64,000 nt of DNA, from contig NZ_JAJSEC010000002.1 in the NCBI RefSeq assembly GCF_021272185.1, forward strand, positions 310,001 through 374,000, written 5' to 3'. This DNA is from Roseivivax sp. GX 12232. GTDB taxonomy: Bacteria; Pseudomonadota; Alphaproteobacteria; Rhodobacterales; Rhodobacteraceae. Shown in pieces: positions 1 to 8,377 of this stretch. A model generated the notes under the pieces. That model had not been told where the DNA came from. It saw only the letters and a list, made by a program, of their open reading frames with translations, and did not search any database. The position numbers and the translations under genes are program-made. Position 1 is the stretch's first letter; every line of letters starts with the position of its first letter.

Positions 1-640
1 CACCCGAGACGATGCCGCGCAGCTGGTCGGTGTCGCCGCCCTGGGGCGCGCGGGCCATGTTGTCGACCACGCCCTGCGCCCAGGTGCGCGCCGCCTCTGC
101 ACCCTCGTTCTCGATGATCGAGGCCAGCAGCGTCTGGTTGTAGGTGTTGGTCGAGGAGCGGATGCAGACCTGGCCTTCGTAATCGTCGCTGGCGAGATCC
201 ATGTAGGTCGCCGGCGGGTTCTCCACGTCGGTCTTGTCGTAGAAGATGATGCGGCCGCGCAGCGAGAAGCCGAACCACTGGTTGTCGCTGTCCTGGTACT
301 GGCCGGGCACGCGCTCTTCGAGCAGGTCGCTCTCGACCGCCTGCAGGATGCCGGCGTCCTTGGCCCGCTCGAGCCGCGAGGTGTCGACGGTCAGGAAGAC
401 GTCGGCGGGCGAGTTCTCGCCCTCGGCCTGGAGCCGCGCGATCAGCTCGTCGGCATTGCCTTCGATGCGGTTGATGGTGATGCCGGTCTGGTCCTCGAAG
501 TCGGAATAGAGCCGTTCGTCGGTGTCATAGTGCCGCGAGGAATAAAGGTTCAGTTCGCCATTGTCCTGCGCCAGTGCCGGCGCTGCGACGGCCAGCGCGG
601 CCACCGAGGCGAGCGTTGCGCGGATGCTCAATGCGTTCAT
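1..640 (-). CDS. Fe(III) ABC transporter periplasmic substrate-binding protein (3' end outside window)
   Basis: The first 213 residues are visible. They begin with a signal peptide (cleavage likely after APALAQ, about residue 24), then the extracellular solute-binding start NLYSSRHY. This is followed by segments typical of the FutA/IdiA/AfuA ferric-iron binding family: 'GITINRIEGNADELI', 'ENSPADVFLTVD' and 'SSTNTYNQTLLASII'. The product would bind ferric iron in the periplasm and hand it to a permease/ATPase. The C-terminal third and any transporter partners lie left of the window. The start ATG at 640 is the one that gives a proper signal peptide. There is no operon link to the cobalamin genes to the right, as a 73-bp gap separates it from cobS. 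Iron specificity is inferred from family resemblance only. Confidence 0.88.
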   Translation of the reverse strand, partial: MNALSIRATLASVAALAVAAPALAQDNGELNLYSSRHYDTDERLYSDFEDQTGITINRIEGNADELIARLQAEGENSPADVFLTVDTSRLERAKDAGILQAVESDLLEERVPGQYQDSDNQWFGFSLRGRIIFYDKTDVENPPATYMDLASDDYEGQVCIRSSTNTYNQTLLASIIENEGAEAARTWAQGVVDNMARAPQGGDTDQLRGIVSG

Positions 641-713
641 TGTATCGCTCCCATCTCTGATACTTTTGCTCGGGTATCACGCGGTCGCGGGAAAGCAAAG
701 TGAAATTGTCGGA

Positions 714-1463
714 TTAATGCGCGGCGGCCAGCGCGAGCCATCCGGCAAGCCCCGTCAGCACCTGCACGGCGCCCAGGATGTCGCCGGTCTGCCCGCCGAT
801 CTTGGCCCGGGCGAGCCGCGCCACCCCGAGGGTCAGCGCCGCCATGACACCCAGCGCCCAGAGCGCGCCCGGGCCTGTCGCCAGTGCAGCGACCAGTAGG
901 GCCAGCGCCCCCGGCCACCAGACCTCAAGCCCTCCGGCCCCGCGCGCCGAGGCACCGAGCCCGTCACCCCGCGCCAGCGGCACCAGGTCCGAGACCAGCA
1001 GCATCGCCAGCCGGCTCGCCACGCCGACAAGCAGGAAGCCCGGAAACCCCACCACCGCGCCCGCCGCGCCGAGCGCCTGCCATTCGAGCCCCAGCGTCAG
1101 GATCAACGCCAGCACGCCGTAACTGCCGATCCGGCTGTCGCGCATGATCTCGAGCCGGCGCTCGGGGCTCTGCCCGCCCCAGAGCCCATCGGCGCTGTCG
1201 GCCAGCCCGTCGTGGTGCAGCCCGCCGGTCAGCAGAACGCCCGCGCCGATCACCAGAAGCGCCGCGATGCCGGGCGCCAGCCCCAGCGCACCCGCGAGGG
1301 CGAAGACACCCCAGCTCGACGCGCCTGTGACCAGCCCGACCAGCGGCCAGGCCCAGCGGCTCTCGGGGAGCGCGGGCGGATCCTCGGGGAAACTCCCGGC
1401 CGGCAGCCGGGTCAGCAGCATCAGCGCCAGCCGCGCCTCGCGGATGCGCCGGACGGCCCTCAT
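714..1463 (-). CDS. cobS: adenosylcobinamide-GDP ribazoletransferase (cobalamin synthase)
   Basis: A 249-residue polytopic membrane protein (CobV in Pseudomonas denitrificans naming). It joins adenosylcobinamide-GDP with alpha-ribazole to finish the nucleotide loop of cobalamin, at the inner membrane. Family signatures visible are 'LTRLPAGSFP' near residue 18, 'GGLHHDGLADSADGLWGG' around 80-97, 'RLEIMRDSRIGSYG' and the late 'GGQTGDILGAVQ'. The acidic DGLADxxDG motif is the likely metal/nucleotide site. Its ATG overlaps the stop of cobT (ATGA), so translation is probably coupled to cobT-cobU upstream. Length is normal for the family. Confidence 0.95.
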   Translation of the reverse strand: MRAVRRIREARLALMLLTRLPAGSFPEDPPALPESRWAWPLVGLVTGASSWGVFALAGALGLAPGIAALLVIGAGVLLTGGLHHDGLADSADGLWGGQSPERRLEIMRDSRIGSYGVLALILTLGLEWQALGAAGAVVGFPGFLLVGVASRLAMLLVSDLVPLARGDGLGASARGAGGLEVWWPGALALLVAALATGPGALWALGVMAALTLGVARLARAKIGGQTGDILGAVQVLTGLAGWLALAAAH

Positions 1464-2476
1464 GCCCCGGCGACGCCCGCCTCGGCGAAGGTCGCCATGC
1501 CGCTGTGGCAGGCCACCGCGCCTTTGACCACCGAAAGCGCCAGCGCCGCGCCCGAACCCTCGCCAAGCGCCATGCCCAGGTCGAGGATCGGCTGTTTCTC
1601 CAAAGCCGCGCAGAGCCGGGCGTGGCCGGGCTCGGCGCTCGCGTGGCCGATCATGCAATGATCCAGAAGCGCGGGGTCCGCCGCGGCCAGCGGCGCCACC
1701 GCGGCGCTGCAGATATAGCCGTCGAGCAGCACCGGGATCCGCGCCGCTCGCGCCGCCAGGACCGCGCCGCACAGGGCCGCCTGTTCGCGCCCGCCGAGCG
1801 CCGCCAGCCGCTGCATCGGTGAGAGCCCCCTGTGCCGCGCCAGCCCTGCCTCGATCACCCGCGCCTTGAGCGAGATGCCGGCGCTGTCCGAGCCGGTGCC
1901 GCGCCCGACCCAGGTCTCGGCCGCGCCGCCGAGGGAGACCGCCGCCAGGGCCGCCGCGATGGTGGAATTGCCGATGCCCATCTCGCCCAGCACCAGGATC
2001 TGCGCGTCCGGGTCGACCGCGCCCGCGCCGCGCGCCATGGCGGCCAGGCAGTCGGCCTCGCTCATCGCCGGGCCTTCGGTGAAATCCGCCGTGGGCCGGT
2101 CGAGCTCCAGCGCCACCACCGACAGCTCCGCCCCCGAGACCCGGCAGAGTTGGTTGATCGCGGCGCCCCCGGCCTCGAAATTACCGACCATCTGGGCGGT
2201 CACCTCCTGCGGGAAGGGGTTCACCCCCTGGGCGCAGATCCCGTGGTTGCCCGCGAAGACCAGCGCCTGCGCCCGGTCGAGCGCGGGCTTTGCCTCGCCC
2301 TGCCAGCCGGCGATCCAGACCGCGATCTCCTCGAGCCGGCCCAGCGAGCCCGGCGGCTTGGTCAACTCACCCTGGCGCGCGCGGGCGGCCTGCGCGGCGG
2401 CCTCGTCGAAGGCGGGAAGCTCCCCGGCCCAGCGGGCGATGGCGTCGAGGTCGTCGAATTCGGGCAGGCTGGTCAT
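1460..2476 (-). CDS. cobT: nicotinate-nucleotide--dimethylbenzimidazole phosphoribosyltransferase
   Basis: A 338-residue cytosolic enzyme (CobU in P. denitrificans naming). It transfers phosphoribose from nicotinate mononucleotide to 5,6-dimethylbenzimidazole, making alpha-ribazole phosphate for the lower ligand. Recognisable segments are 'LTKPPGSLGRLEE' (about 38-50), 'FAGNHGICAQGVNPFPQEVT', 'LGEMGIGNST' and 'GRGTGSDSAG'. The glutamate near residue 305 in the C-terminal 'ALGEGSGAALAL' is the expected catalytic base region. Start ATG 2476 overlaps the cobU stop, and its own stop overlaps the cobS start, giving a fully coupled cobU-cobT-cobS unit. Confidence 0.95.
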   Translation of the reverse strand: MTSLPEFDDLDAIARWAGELPAFDEAAAQAARARQGELTKPPGSLGRLEEIAVWIAGWQGEAKPALDRAQALVFAGNHGICAQGVNPFPQEVTAQMVGNFEAGGAAINQLCRVSGAELSVVALELDRPTADFTEGPAMSEADCLAAMARGAGAVDPDAQILVLGEMGIGNSTIAAALAAVSLGGAAETWVGRGTGSDSAGISLKARVIEAGLARHRGLSPMQRLAALGGREQAALCGAVLAARAARIPVLLDGYICSAAVAPLAAADPALLDHCMIGHASAEPGHARLCAALEKQPILDLGMALGEGSGAALALSVVKGAVACHSGMATFAEAGVAGA

Positions 2477-2982
2477 TTCACTCTCATCGGGTAGCCCGCG
2501 ACACACAGATGCACCTCGTCGACCGCCCGGGCGATCTCCTGGTTGAGCCGCCCGGCCGCGTCGCGGAACCGCCGGGCCAGCGCGTTTTCGGGCACGATGC
2601 CGCTGCCGACCTCGTTGGTGACCAGTACCACGGGGGCCTGCTGCGCGGCCAGCACCTCGGCCAGTTTCGCGCCCTCTGCGGTCAGGTCCGCCTCGGCGAA
2701 GGTCAGGTTCGACAGCCAGAGCGTCAGGCAGTCGACCAGCCGGGGCTGGCCGCGCGCGTCGCTCTCGCGGAGCGCCTCGGCCAGGTCGCGCGGGGCGTTC
2801 AGCGTCTCCCATTCCGCACCGCGCCGGGCCTGGTGTTCGGCGATCCGCGCGGCCATCTCGGCGTCATGCGCCTCGGCCGTGGCGATGTAGATCGCCGGGC
2901 GCCCAAGCTCGAGCGTGAGCCGCTCGGCCAGGCCGCTTTTGCCCGAACGGGCGCCTCCGGTGATCAGGATCGACTTTCCCAT
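2473..2982 (-). CDS. cobU: bifunctional adenosylcobinamide kinase / adenosylcobinamide-phosphate guanylyltransferase
   Basis: 169 residues, the normal size for CobU (CobP). It phosphorylates adenosylcobinamide and then transfers GMP to it, giving the substrate of CobS. The P-loop GGARSGKS lies at residues 9-16, followed by 'YIATAEAHDAEM' and the guanylyl-acceptor histidine region 'RIAEHQARRGAEW'. 'VDCLTLWLSNL' and 'LVTNEVGSGIVPE' complete the family pattern. First gene of the leftward cobU-T-S unit. It is divergent from the phosphatase gene at 3026, with only 43 bp between the two start codons. Confidence 0.95.
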   Translation of the reverse strand: MGKSILITGGARSGKSGLAERLTLELGRPAIYIATAEAHDAEMAARIAEHQARRGAEWETLNAPRDLAEALRESDARGQPRLVDCLTLWLSNLTFAEADLTAEGAKLAEVLAAQQAPVVLVTNEVGSGIVPENALARRFRDAAGRLNQEIARAVDEVHLCVAGYPMRVK

Positions 2983-2992
2983 GGCGACGTGA

Positions 2993-3006
2993 GAAAGCAG
3001 ACTTTC
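2993..3006. promoter_or_regulatory. perfect inverted repeat in the cobU / phosphatase divergent spacer
   Basis: GAAAG-CAGA-CTTTC is a perfect 5+5 palindrome. It sits in the middle of the 43-bp spacer that must hold both divergent promoters or ribosome-binding sites. It could be a small operator or chance. No B12 riboswitch fits in this spacer. Confidence 0.3.
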
Positions 3007-3025
3007 CGCACGGAGGGAACCCCCG

Positions 3026-3619
3026 ATGACCGCCATCGGCGCATCTGAACTTGTGCTGATTCGACATGCCCCCGCCGACCACGGCGGGCGGCTCGTCGGG
3101 CGCACCGATGTGCCCGCGCTGCTGCCCGAACCCGGGGCGCTGGCGCCGCTGGTGCGGCTCCTTTCCGGGGCGCGCGTGGTCACAAGCCCGGCCCTGCGCT
3201 GCCGCCAGACCGCCGAGGCGCTGTTTCCCGGCGCCGAGGCGCCCCAGGACGCGCGGCTCTGGGAGCAGGATTTCGGCGCCGAGGACGGTCTGCCCTTTGC
3301 CGAGCTGCCGGACCTCGGCCCTCTGAGCCGGGGCGCGCTTGCCACCCGCCGCCCGCCCGGCGGCGAAAGCTTCACCGATCTCGTCTCCCGCTGCCGCCCC
3401 GCTCTCGAAGAGCTGGCCGGCGAGGCCGCAAAGGGCCAGGGCCCCATCGCGGTTGTCGCCCATGCGGGCGTGGCGCGCGCCGGGCTCTCGCTGGCGCTCG
3501 GGCTGCCCGACGCGGGCCTCGCCTTCGAGATCGCACCGCTCTCGCTCACCCGGCTCCGGGCCTATGACGGCGGGCTCTCGGTGATCGCCTGCAATGTGAC
3601 CGGACAGCTTTCCGCATGA
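3026..3619 (+). CDS. histidine phosphatase family protein, CobC-type alpha-ribazole phosphatase
   Basis: 197 residues of the phosphoglycerate-mutase-like superfamily. The phospho-acceptor motif is 'LIRHAPAD' (Arg13-His14), the second catalytic histidine lies in 'VVAHAGVAR' (His146), and 'VVTSPALRCRQTAEAL' supplies the substrate-binding arginine. In this setting it most likely dephosphorylates alpha-ribazole-5'-phosphate or adenosylcobalamin-5'-phosphate (the Salmonella CobC role). The symbol cobC is ambiguous, because in P. denitrificans it names the decarboxylase at 5371. It is preceded by a GGAGGG ribosome-binding site and its stop overlaps the next start by 4 bp. Confidence 0.85.
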   Translation: MTAIGASELVLIRHAPADHGGRLVGRTDVPALLPEPGALAPLVRLLSGARVVTSPALRCRQTAEALFPGAEAPQDARLWEQDFGAEDGLPFAELPDLGPLSRGALATRRPPGGESFTDLVSRCRPALEELAGEAAKGQGPIAVVAHAGVARAGLSLALGLPDAGLAFEIAPLSLTRLRAYDGGLSVIACNVTGQLSA

Positions 3620-4401
3620 TCCGCGTGGCGGGGCATTTCGGGGAATGGCTGCAGGGGCGGCTCGGGCCCGAGGGGCCGGTGGTCCTGGTGACCTGCGCCT
3701 GCGCGCGGCTCGGGGTGAGTGCGACCCGGCGCGGACCCGGGCCGCTGCGGCTCGACGGGCCGCTCGAGCCCGGCCCGGCGCGCGCGCTTCTTACCGCGCT
3801 CGACCTGCCCGAGGGCCATTTCGAGATCCGCGCCGAGATGCCATTGGGCGCCGGGGCCGGTGCCTCGACCGCCGCGCTGGTGGCGCTGGCACGGGCGGCG
3901 GGTTTCGCCGGCACGCCCGAGATGCTGGCCGCCGCCTGCCTTGCCGCCGAGGGCGCGAGCGACCCCTTGATGCGCGCCACGCCCGACGGCTGTCTCTGGG
4001 CCTCGCGCGAGGCCCGCGCGCTGCACCCGCTGCCGCCGCCGCCCGAGGCCGAGATCCTCGGCGGCTTCTTCGGCGCACCCAGCCGCACCGACCCCGAGGA
4101 CGCGCGTTTCCCCGACATCGCCGATCTCGCCGAGGCCTGGAGCCGCGCGCCGGATCTGCCCGAGGCCGCCCGCCTCGCGAGCCTCTCGGCGACCCGCACC
4201 AGTGCGCTGCGCGGCCCCGGCGGTGACCCGACCGAGGCACTGGCGCAAGAGCTTGGCGCGCTTGGGCATCTCCGCGCCCACACAGGCTCCGCCCGGGGGC
4301 TGATCTTCGCCCCCGGAACCCTGCCCGAGGAGGGCCCCGCGCGGCTCGCCGAGGCCGGCTTCGCGCGCGTTTTCACCTTCCGCACCGGGGGGCGGGCATG
4401 A
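3616..4401 (+). CDS. bluE: GHMP-family L-threonine kinase (BluE/PduX-like)
   Basis: 261 residues. The N-terminus 'GHFGEWLQG' matches the PduX/BluE start, and the GHMP ATP-binding loop 'PLGAGAGASTAA' occupies residues 76-87. The expected reaction is ATP + L-threonine to O-phospho-L-threonine, the precursor of the aminopropanol linker of cobalamin. Position supports this: it lies directly between the phosphatase and cbiB and two genes before the threonine-phosphate decarboxylase, with 4-bp overlaps on both sides. The substrate is inferred from family and context, and the sequence is divergent from PduX. Confidence 0.8.
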   Translation: MIRVAGHFGEWLQGRLGPEGPVVLVTCACARLGVSATRRGPGPLRLDGPLEPGPARALLTALDLPEGHFEIRAEMPLGAGAGASTAALVALARAAGFAGTPEMLAAACLAAEGASDPLMRATPDGCLWASREARALHPLPPPPEAEILGGFFGAPSRTDPEDARFPDIADLAEAWSRAPDLPEAARLASLSATRTSALRGPGGDPTEALAQELGALGHLRAHTGSARGLIFAPGTLPEEGPARLAEAGFARVFTFRTGGRA

Positions 4402-5357
4402 GTTTTGCCGCGATGATGCTGGTCGCGCTGGTGATCGACGCGAGCCTGGGCTGGCCCGCCTGGCTGTTCGCCCGGATCGGCCATCCGGTGACCTGGATCG
4501 GGGCGCTGATCGCCCGGCTCGACGCGGGCCTCAACCGCGAGGGCGAGAGCCCGGCCCGCCGCCGCGCGCGGGGGCACATGGCGGTCGCGCTGGTGCTTCT
4601 CGCCGTGCTCCTGCCCGCGCTGGCGCTACAGCTCCTGCTGCCCGAGGGCCCGCTTGGCTGGCTCCTCGGCGGGGTGCTCGCCTGGCCGCTCCTGGCGCTG
4701 CGCTCCATGCACGACCATGTCGCCGCCGTCGCCCGCCCGCTTGTCGCCGGGGAGACCGAGGCCGCCCGCGCCGCCGTGGCGATGATCGTCGGCCGCGACC
4801 CGGCGCAGCTCGATCCGCCCGGCATCGCCCGCGCCGGGCTCGAAAGCCTGGCCGAGAACACCTCGGACGGGATCGTCGCGCCGCTTTTCTGGGGTCTGAT
4901 CGCCGGGCTGCCGGGGATCGCGGCCTACAAGGCGGTGAACACGCTCGATTCGATGATCGGCCACCGCACGCCCCGGCACGAGGATTTCGGCCGCGCGGCG
5001 GCGCGGCTCGACGACCTGGTGAACCTGCCGGCTTCGCGGCTGACGGGCGGGCTCTTCGCGCTGGTCTCGGCCCGCCCGCGCGCCGCCTTTGCGGTCATGC
5101 TGCGCGACGCGCCCGGCCATCGCTCGCCCAATGCCGGCTGGCCCGAGGGCGCCATGGCGGGCGCGCTTGGCGTCCGGCTCTCGGGCCCGCGGGTCTATGC
5201 CACGCGCGTCGCCGAGGAGCCCTGGATCAACCCCGGCGCCCCCGACCCGGCCCCGCGGGACCTGGCGCGGGGGCTTGCGCTTTACGCCCGGGCGATGCTC
5301 TGCATGGCGGGCGCGCTGGCCCTGCTGGCGCTGCCCGCGTTTCTCGCGGCGGGCTAG
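4398..5357 (+). CDS. cbiB: adenosylcobinamide-phosphate synthase (CbiB; CobD in P. denitrificans)
   Basis: 319-residue inner-membrane protein with about five hydrophobic segments. It attaches (R)-1-amino-2-propanol phosphate to adenosylcobyric acid. Family landmarks are 'DASLGWPAWLFARIGHPVTWIG' split across residues 14-35, 'ENTSDGIVAPLFW' (about 154-166), 'KAVNTLDSMIGHRTPR' and 'HRSPNAGWPEGAMAGALG'. Its start overlaps bluE by 4 bp; 13 bp separate it from the decarboxylase gene. It uses the product of the two neighbouring enzymes, so the four rightward genes form one linker-synthesis/attachment unit. Confidence 0.95.
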   Translation: MSFAAMMLVALVIDASLGWPAWLFARIGHPVTWIGALIARLDAGLNREGESPARRRARGHMAVALVLLAVLLPALALQLLLPEGPLGWLLGGVLAWPLLALRSMHDHVAAVARPLVAGETEAARAAVAMIVGRDPAQLDPPGIARAGLESLAENTSDGIVAPLFWGLIAGLPGIAAYKAVNTLDSMIGHRTPRHEDFGRAAARLDDLVNLPASRLTGGLFALVSARPRAAFAVMLRDAPGHRSPNAGWPEGAMAGALGVRLSGPRVYATRVAEEPWINPGAPDPAPRDLARGLALYARAMLCMAGALALLALPAFLAAG

Positions 5358-5370
5358 GATCGGAGGTCTC

Positions 5371-6366
5371 ATGCGCGATCACGGCGGCGATCTGGACCAG
5401 GCGCGGGCGCGCCACGGGGCGGGCGACTGGCTCGACCTCTCGACCGGCATCAACGCCCGGCCCTACCCGGTGCCCGAGCTGCCCGCGCGCGCCTTCGCCG
5501 CGCTGCCCGAGGCGGGCGAGATCGCTGCGCTCGAAGCGGCGGCGGCCCGCGCCTATGGGACCGCGCTGACGCCGGTGGCGCTCGCCGGGGCGCAGGCGGC
5601 GATCCAGCTTGTGCCCCGGCTCGGCCCGGACGGCCCGGCGCGGGTGCTGGGGCCGACCTACAACGAACACGCGGCGGCTTTGGCGGCGCAGGGCCGCGCG
5701 GTCACGGAAGTCACGACGCTCGAGGCACTCGCCGGCGCGGCGGTGGCCGTGGTGGTGAACCCCAACAACCCCGACGGGCGGCGTCATGCGCCCGAGGCAT
5801 TGGAGGCGCTGGCGGCTCAGGTCGGTCTCCTCGTCATCGACGAGAGCTTCTGCGACCCCGAGCCCGCTTTGTCGCTCGCCCCGCGCTTCGGGGCGTCGGC
5901 CTCGGGCGCGGCCCGCGAGAACCTCCTGATCCTGCGCTCCTTCGGCAAGTTCTACGGTCTCGCGGGCCTTCGCCTGGGCTTCACCCTGAGCGGCCCCGAG
6001 CTGGCCCGCACGATCCGGGCCGCCGCCGGCCCCTGGGCGGTCAGCGGCCCGTCCATCGCGACCGGCCGCGCGGCGCTGGAGGACCGCGCCTGGCAGCAGG
6101 CCACCACCACGCGCCTCGGCCGCGACGCGGCGCGGCTCGACGGGCTCGCCGCGCGCGCGGGCTGGACGCTGGTCGGCGGCACGCCGCTCTTCCGCACCTA
6201 TGAGACCGGCGATGCGCAAAAGGCCCGGGACCACCTCGCCCGCGCGCATATCTGGAGCCGGGCCTTCCCTTATTCCACCGGCTGGCTGCGCCTCGGGTTG
6301 CCCGGCGACCGCACCGGCTGGCAGCGGCTGGAGGCGGCGCTGGTCGGGGCGGAAGGCGCGCGCTGA
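5371..6366 (+). CDS. cobD: threonine-phosphate decarboxylase (PLP enzyme; CobD, CobC in P. denitrificans)
   Basis: 331-residue class I/II aminotransferase-fold protein. It decarboxylates L-threonine-O-3-phosphate to (R)-1-amino-2-propanol phosphate. The start 'HGGDLDQARARHG...WLDLSTGINA' is diagnostic of this subgroup. 'VVNPNNPDGR' and 'VIDESFCD' line the cofactor pocket, and the PLP lysine is Lys193 in 'SFGKFYGLAGLRLGF'. The start at 5371 is chosen because it follows a GGAGG site 5 nt upstream and gives the canonical N-terminus. A longer open frame begins inside cbiB and is not used. Confidence 0.93.
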   Translation: MRDHGGDLDQARARHGAGDWLDLSTGINARPYPVPELPARAFAALPEAGEIAALEAAAARAYGTALTPVALAGAQAAIQLVPRLGPDGPARVLGPTYNEHAAALAAQGRAVTEVTTLEALAGAAVAVVVNPNNPDGRRHAPEALEALAAQVGLLVIDESFCDPEPALSLAPRFGASASGAARENLLILRSFGKFYGLAGLRLGFTLSGPELARTIRAAAGPWAVSGPSIATGRAALEDRAWQQATTTRLGRDAARLDGLAARAGWTLVGGTPLFRTYETGDAQKARDHLARAHIWSRAFPYSTGWLRLGLPGDRTGWQRLEAALVGAEGAR

Positions 6367-6498
6367 CGCGGGTGGAGCCGGGGCGGGTCCAAGAGGACGC
6401 AGCCGAAGCCAGTCGAGGCGGGAAACGGCCGTTATCGAAGCGACGACGCACCCAGCCCTGCCGCTCTCAACGTCACCTCCGGCCTCCCGCCTGCCCGC

Positions 6499-7944
6499 CT
6501 ACCGCGCCACGCCCAGCAATCCCGCCACGTCGAGATGTGCCTCGAGATGTTCGGCCAGCGCATCGAGCGCCGCGTCTACCCCCGCCTCATAGCCTCCGGT
6601 CGACCGCGCACCGAAGCCCGCCAGATAGGCCGCGCGGAAGGCGTCATCGGCGAACATCCCGTGCAGGTAGCTGCCCGCGACGCGGCCGTTGGCGCTGACC
6701 GCGCCTTCCGGCGCGCCGCGCACATGGGCGAAGGGCCGCGCGCGGTCGGGGCCTTCCGTCACACCGATGTGGATCTCGTAGCCCCGGAAGTCCGCGCCGC
6801 TGGCGGCATGCCGGGCGGCGACCTCGGTCAGATGCTTGTCCGGCGTCATCCGCGTCTCGACGTCGAGGAGCCCCAGCCCCGCATCCTCGCCCGGCGCGCC
6901 CTCGAGCCCCTCGGGGTCCGCGATGACCCGCCCGAGCATCTGGTAGCCGCCGCAGATCCCCAGCACATGGCCGCCGCGCCGCAGATGCGCGGCAAGGTCG
7001 ATGTCCCAGCCCTGGGCGCGCAGGAAGGCCAGGTCGGCGCGGGTCGCCTTGCTGCCGGGCAGGATCACCAGGTCCGCGTCGCCGGGCAGCGCCTCGCCCG
7101 GGCCGAGCATGGTCAGCCGCACGCCGGGCTCCTGCGCCAAGGGGTCGAGATCGTCGAAATTCGCGATCCGCGAGAGCCGCAGGCACACGGCGTGCAGCCC
7201 CTCCGCCCCGGGGCCCGAGCGGATGTCGAGCGCATCCTCGGCGGGCAGCTTCCAGGCCTCGGGGAACCAGGGCAGGACGCCGAAGCCCCGCCAGCCGGTG
7301 CGCGCCTCGATCAGCGCGTAACCCTCGTCGAAGAGCCGCGGGTCGCCGCGGAACTTGTTCACCAGGAAGCCCGCGACCATCGCCCGGTCGCCGGGCTCGA
7401 GCAGCGCCTCGGTGCCGACGATCTGCGCGATCACCCCGCCCCGGTCGATGTCGCCGGCCAGCACCACCGGCACATCCGCGGCCCGGGCGAAGCCCATGTT
7501 GGCGATATCGCCGGACCGGAGATTGACCTCGGCGGGGCTGCCCGCACCTTCGACTACCACCAGGTCATGCGCGGCCCGGAGCCGGGCAAAGCTCTCCTGC
7601 ACCGCGCCCATGAGCTTGGGCTTCAGCGCCGCGTAGTCCCGCGCCCGGGCGGTGGTCAGGCGCTTGCCCTGGACCACCACCTGCGCGCCGGTGTCGGTCT
7701 CGGGCTTCAGAAGCACCGGGTTCATGTCGACCCGCGGCGCAAGCCCCGCCGCCCGCGCCTGCAGCGCCTGGGCGCGGCCGATCTCGCCGCCATCCGAGGT
7801 CACCGCGGCGTTGTTCGACATGTTCTGCGGCTTGAAGGGCGCCACCGAAAGCCCGCGCCGCCGCGCTGCCCGGATCAGCCCCGCCACCAGCATGGACTTG
7901 CCGACATTGCTGCCGGTGCCCTGGATCATCAGCGCCCGGCTCAT
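6499..7944 (-). CDS. cobQ: cobyric acid synthase
   Basis: 481 residues. An ATP- and glutamine-dependent amidase that converts adenosylcobyrinic acid a,c-diamide to adenosylcobyric acid by amidating the b, d, e and g side chains. The N-terminal synthetase domain begins '[14 protein letters not shown]' (ATP site, 7-18) and continues '[10 protein letters not shown]' and '[14 protein letters not shown]'. The C-terminal glutaminase domain has the nucleophile cysteine in '[11 protein letters not shown]' near residue 330 and a late catalytic His in 'GSYLHGMF'. It is convergent with cobD across a 132-bp gap and has a long 5' spacer to cobO. Confidence 0.95.
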   Translation of the reverse strand: MSRALMIQGTGSNVGKSMLVAGLIRAARRRGLSVAPFKPQNMSNNAAVTSDGGEIGRAQALQARAAGLAPRVDMNPVLLKPETDTGAQVVVQGKRLTTARARDYAALKPKLMGAVQESFARLRAAHDLVVVEGAGSPAEVNLRSGDIANMGFARAADVPVVLAGDIDRGGVIAQIVGTEALLEPGDRAMVAGFLVNKFRGDPRLFDEGYALIEARTGWRGFGVLPWFPEAWKLPAEDALDIRSGPGAEGLHAVCLRLSRIANFDDLDPLAQEPGVRLTMLGPGEALPGDADLVILPGSKATRADLAFLRAQGWDIDLAAHLRRGGHVLGICGGYQMLGRVIADPEGLEGAPGEDAGLGLLDVETRMTPDKHLTEVAARHAASGADFRGYEIHIGVTEGPDRARPFAHVRGAPEGAVSANGRVAGSYLHGMFADDAFRAAYLAGFGARSTGGYEAGVDAALDALAEHLEAHLDVAGLLGVAR

Positions 7945-8377
7945 GCGCGGACACCCGGACCGGCACCCGCGCCATTAACCTTAACGCCGCCGCCGCCAAC
8001 GCTCAAAACACCGCGCGACACCTCCACAAACGCGCCCCAAACCAAACCAACCGCCTCGCGTGCCCCGCCGGACCCACGCCACACACTAACAAACCAACCC
8101 GCACCGCCGCCCGCCCGGCGCGCGACCAACCCAAACTTGCCATCCAGCGCCGCACGCGCCCCTTTTGCAGATGGGTCGCGCGCGGCGCCTTCAGCTTGGG
8201 CGGCGATCGGGACCTCTCCCTCCACCGCGACGCCAGGGTAGCGCGCGAAGTGTAAAGAAACCCTTGCTTCAGGTTGGCGACAATACCTTGGGGGAACCGC
8301 CCGGAGGGCGGTGGGGGCAAAGCCCCCGGAGCGTCGCGCAGCGGCGCTGGCGTCCCCCGAGGCCGCACCTAAGAACA
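7945..8377. other. 433-bp intergenic spacer between cobQ and cobO
   Basis: No convincing gene. On the + strand 7970-8160 is strongly C/A-rich (G/T-rich on the cobQ sense strand). An open frame on the - strand (about 8270 to 7941) ends exactly at the cobQ start (ATGA), but its third-position G/C is well below that of the neighbouring genes and no domain is recognisable. 8290-8358 holds the cloverleaf-forming element listed separately. The leader of cobQ must lie here, but no clear promoter or riboswitch was found. Confidence 0.6.
8290..8358. repeat. 69-bp cloverleaf-forming palindromic element
   Basis: Four nested perfect or near-perfect stems are directly visible. The closing stem is GGGGGA (8290-8295) with TCCCCC (8353-8358). 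Arm 1 is ACCGCCC-GGA-GGGCGGT (8296-8312). Arm 2 is GGGGGC-AAA-GCCCCC (8313-8327). Arm 3 is AGCGTCGC-GCA-GCGGCGCT (8330-8348, one G.T pair). All three loops are 3 nt and the arms abut. This is not a tRNA: there is no T-loop, anticodon loop or CCA context. It is most like a REP-type or Rho-independent structural element, and only one copy was noticed in the window. Confidence 0.6.

Noticed and set aside
7941-8270. Open frame on the - strand ending in ATGA at the cobQ start
   Set aside because: Third-position G/C is clearly lower than in the real genes here, there is no credible start with a ribosome-binding site, and no domain is recognised. The frame is probably open only because of the GT-rich composition.
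8290-8358. Cloverleaf considered as a tRNA gene
   Set aside because: All loops are 3 nt; there is no D-loop GG, no T-loop TTC, no 7-nt anticodon loop and no CCA context.
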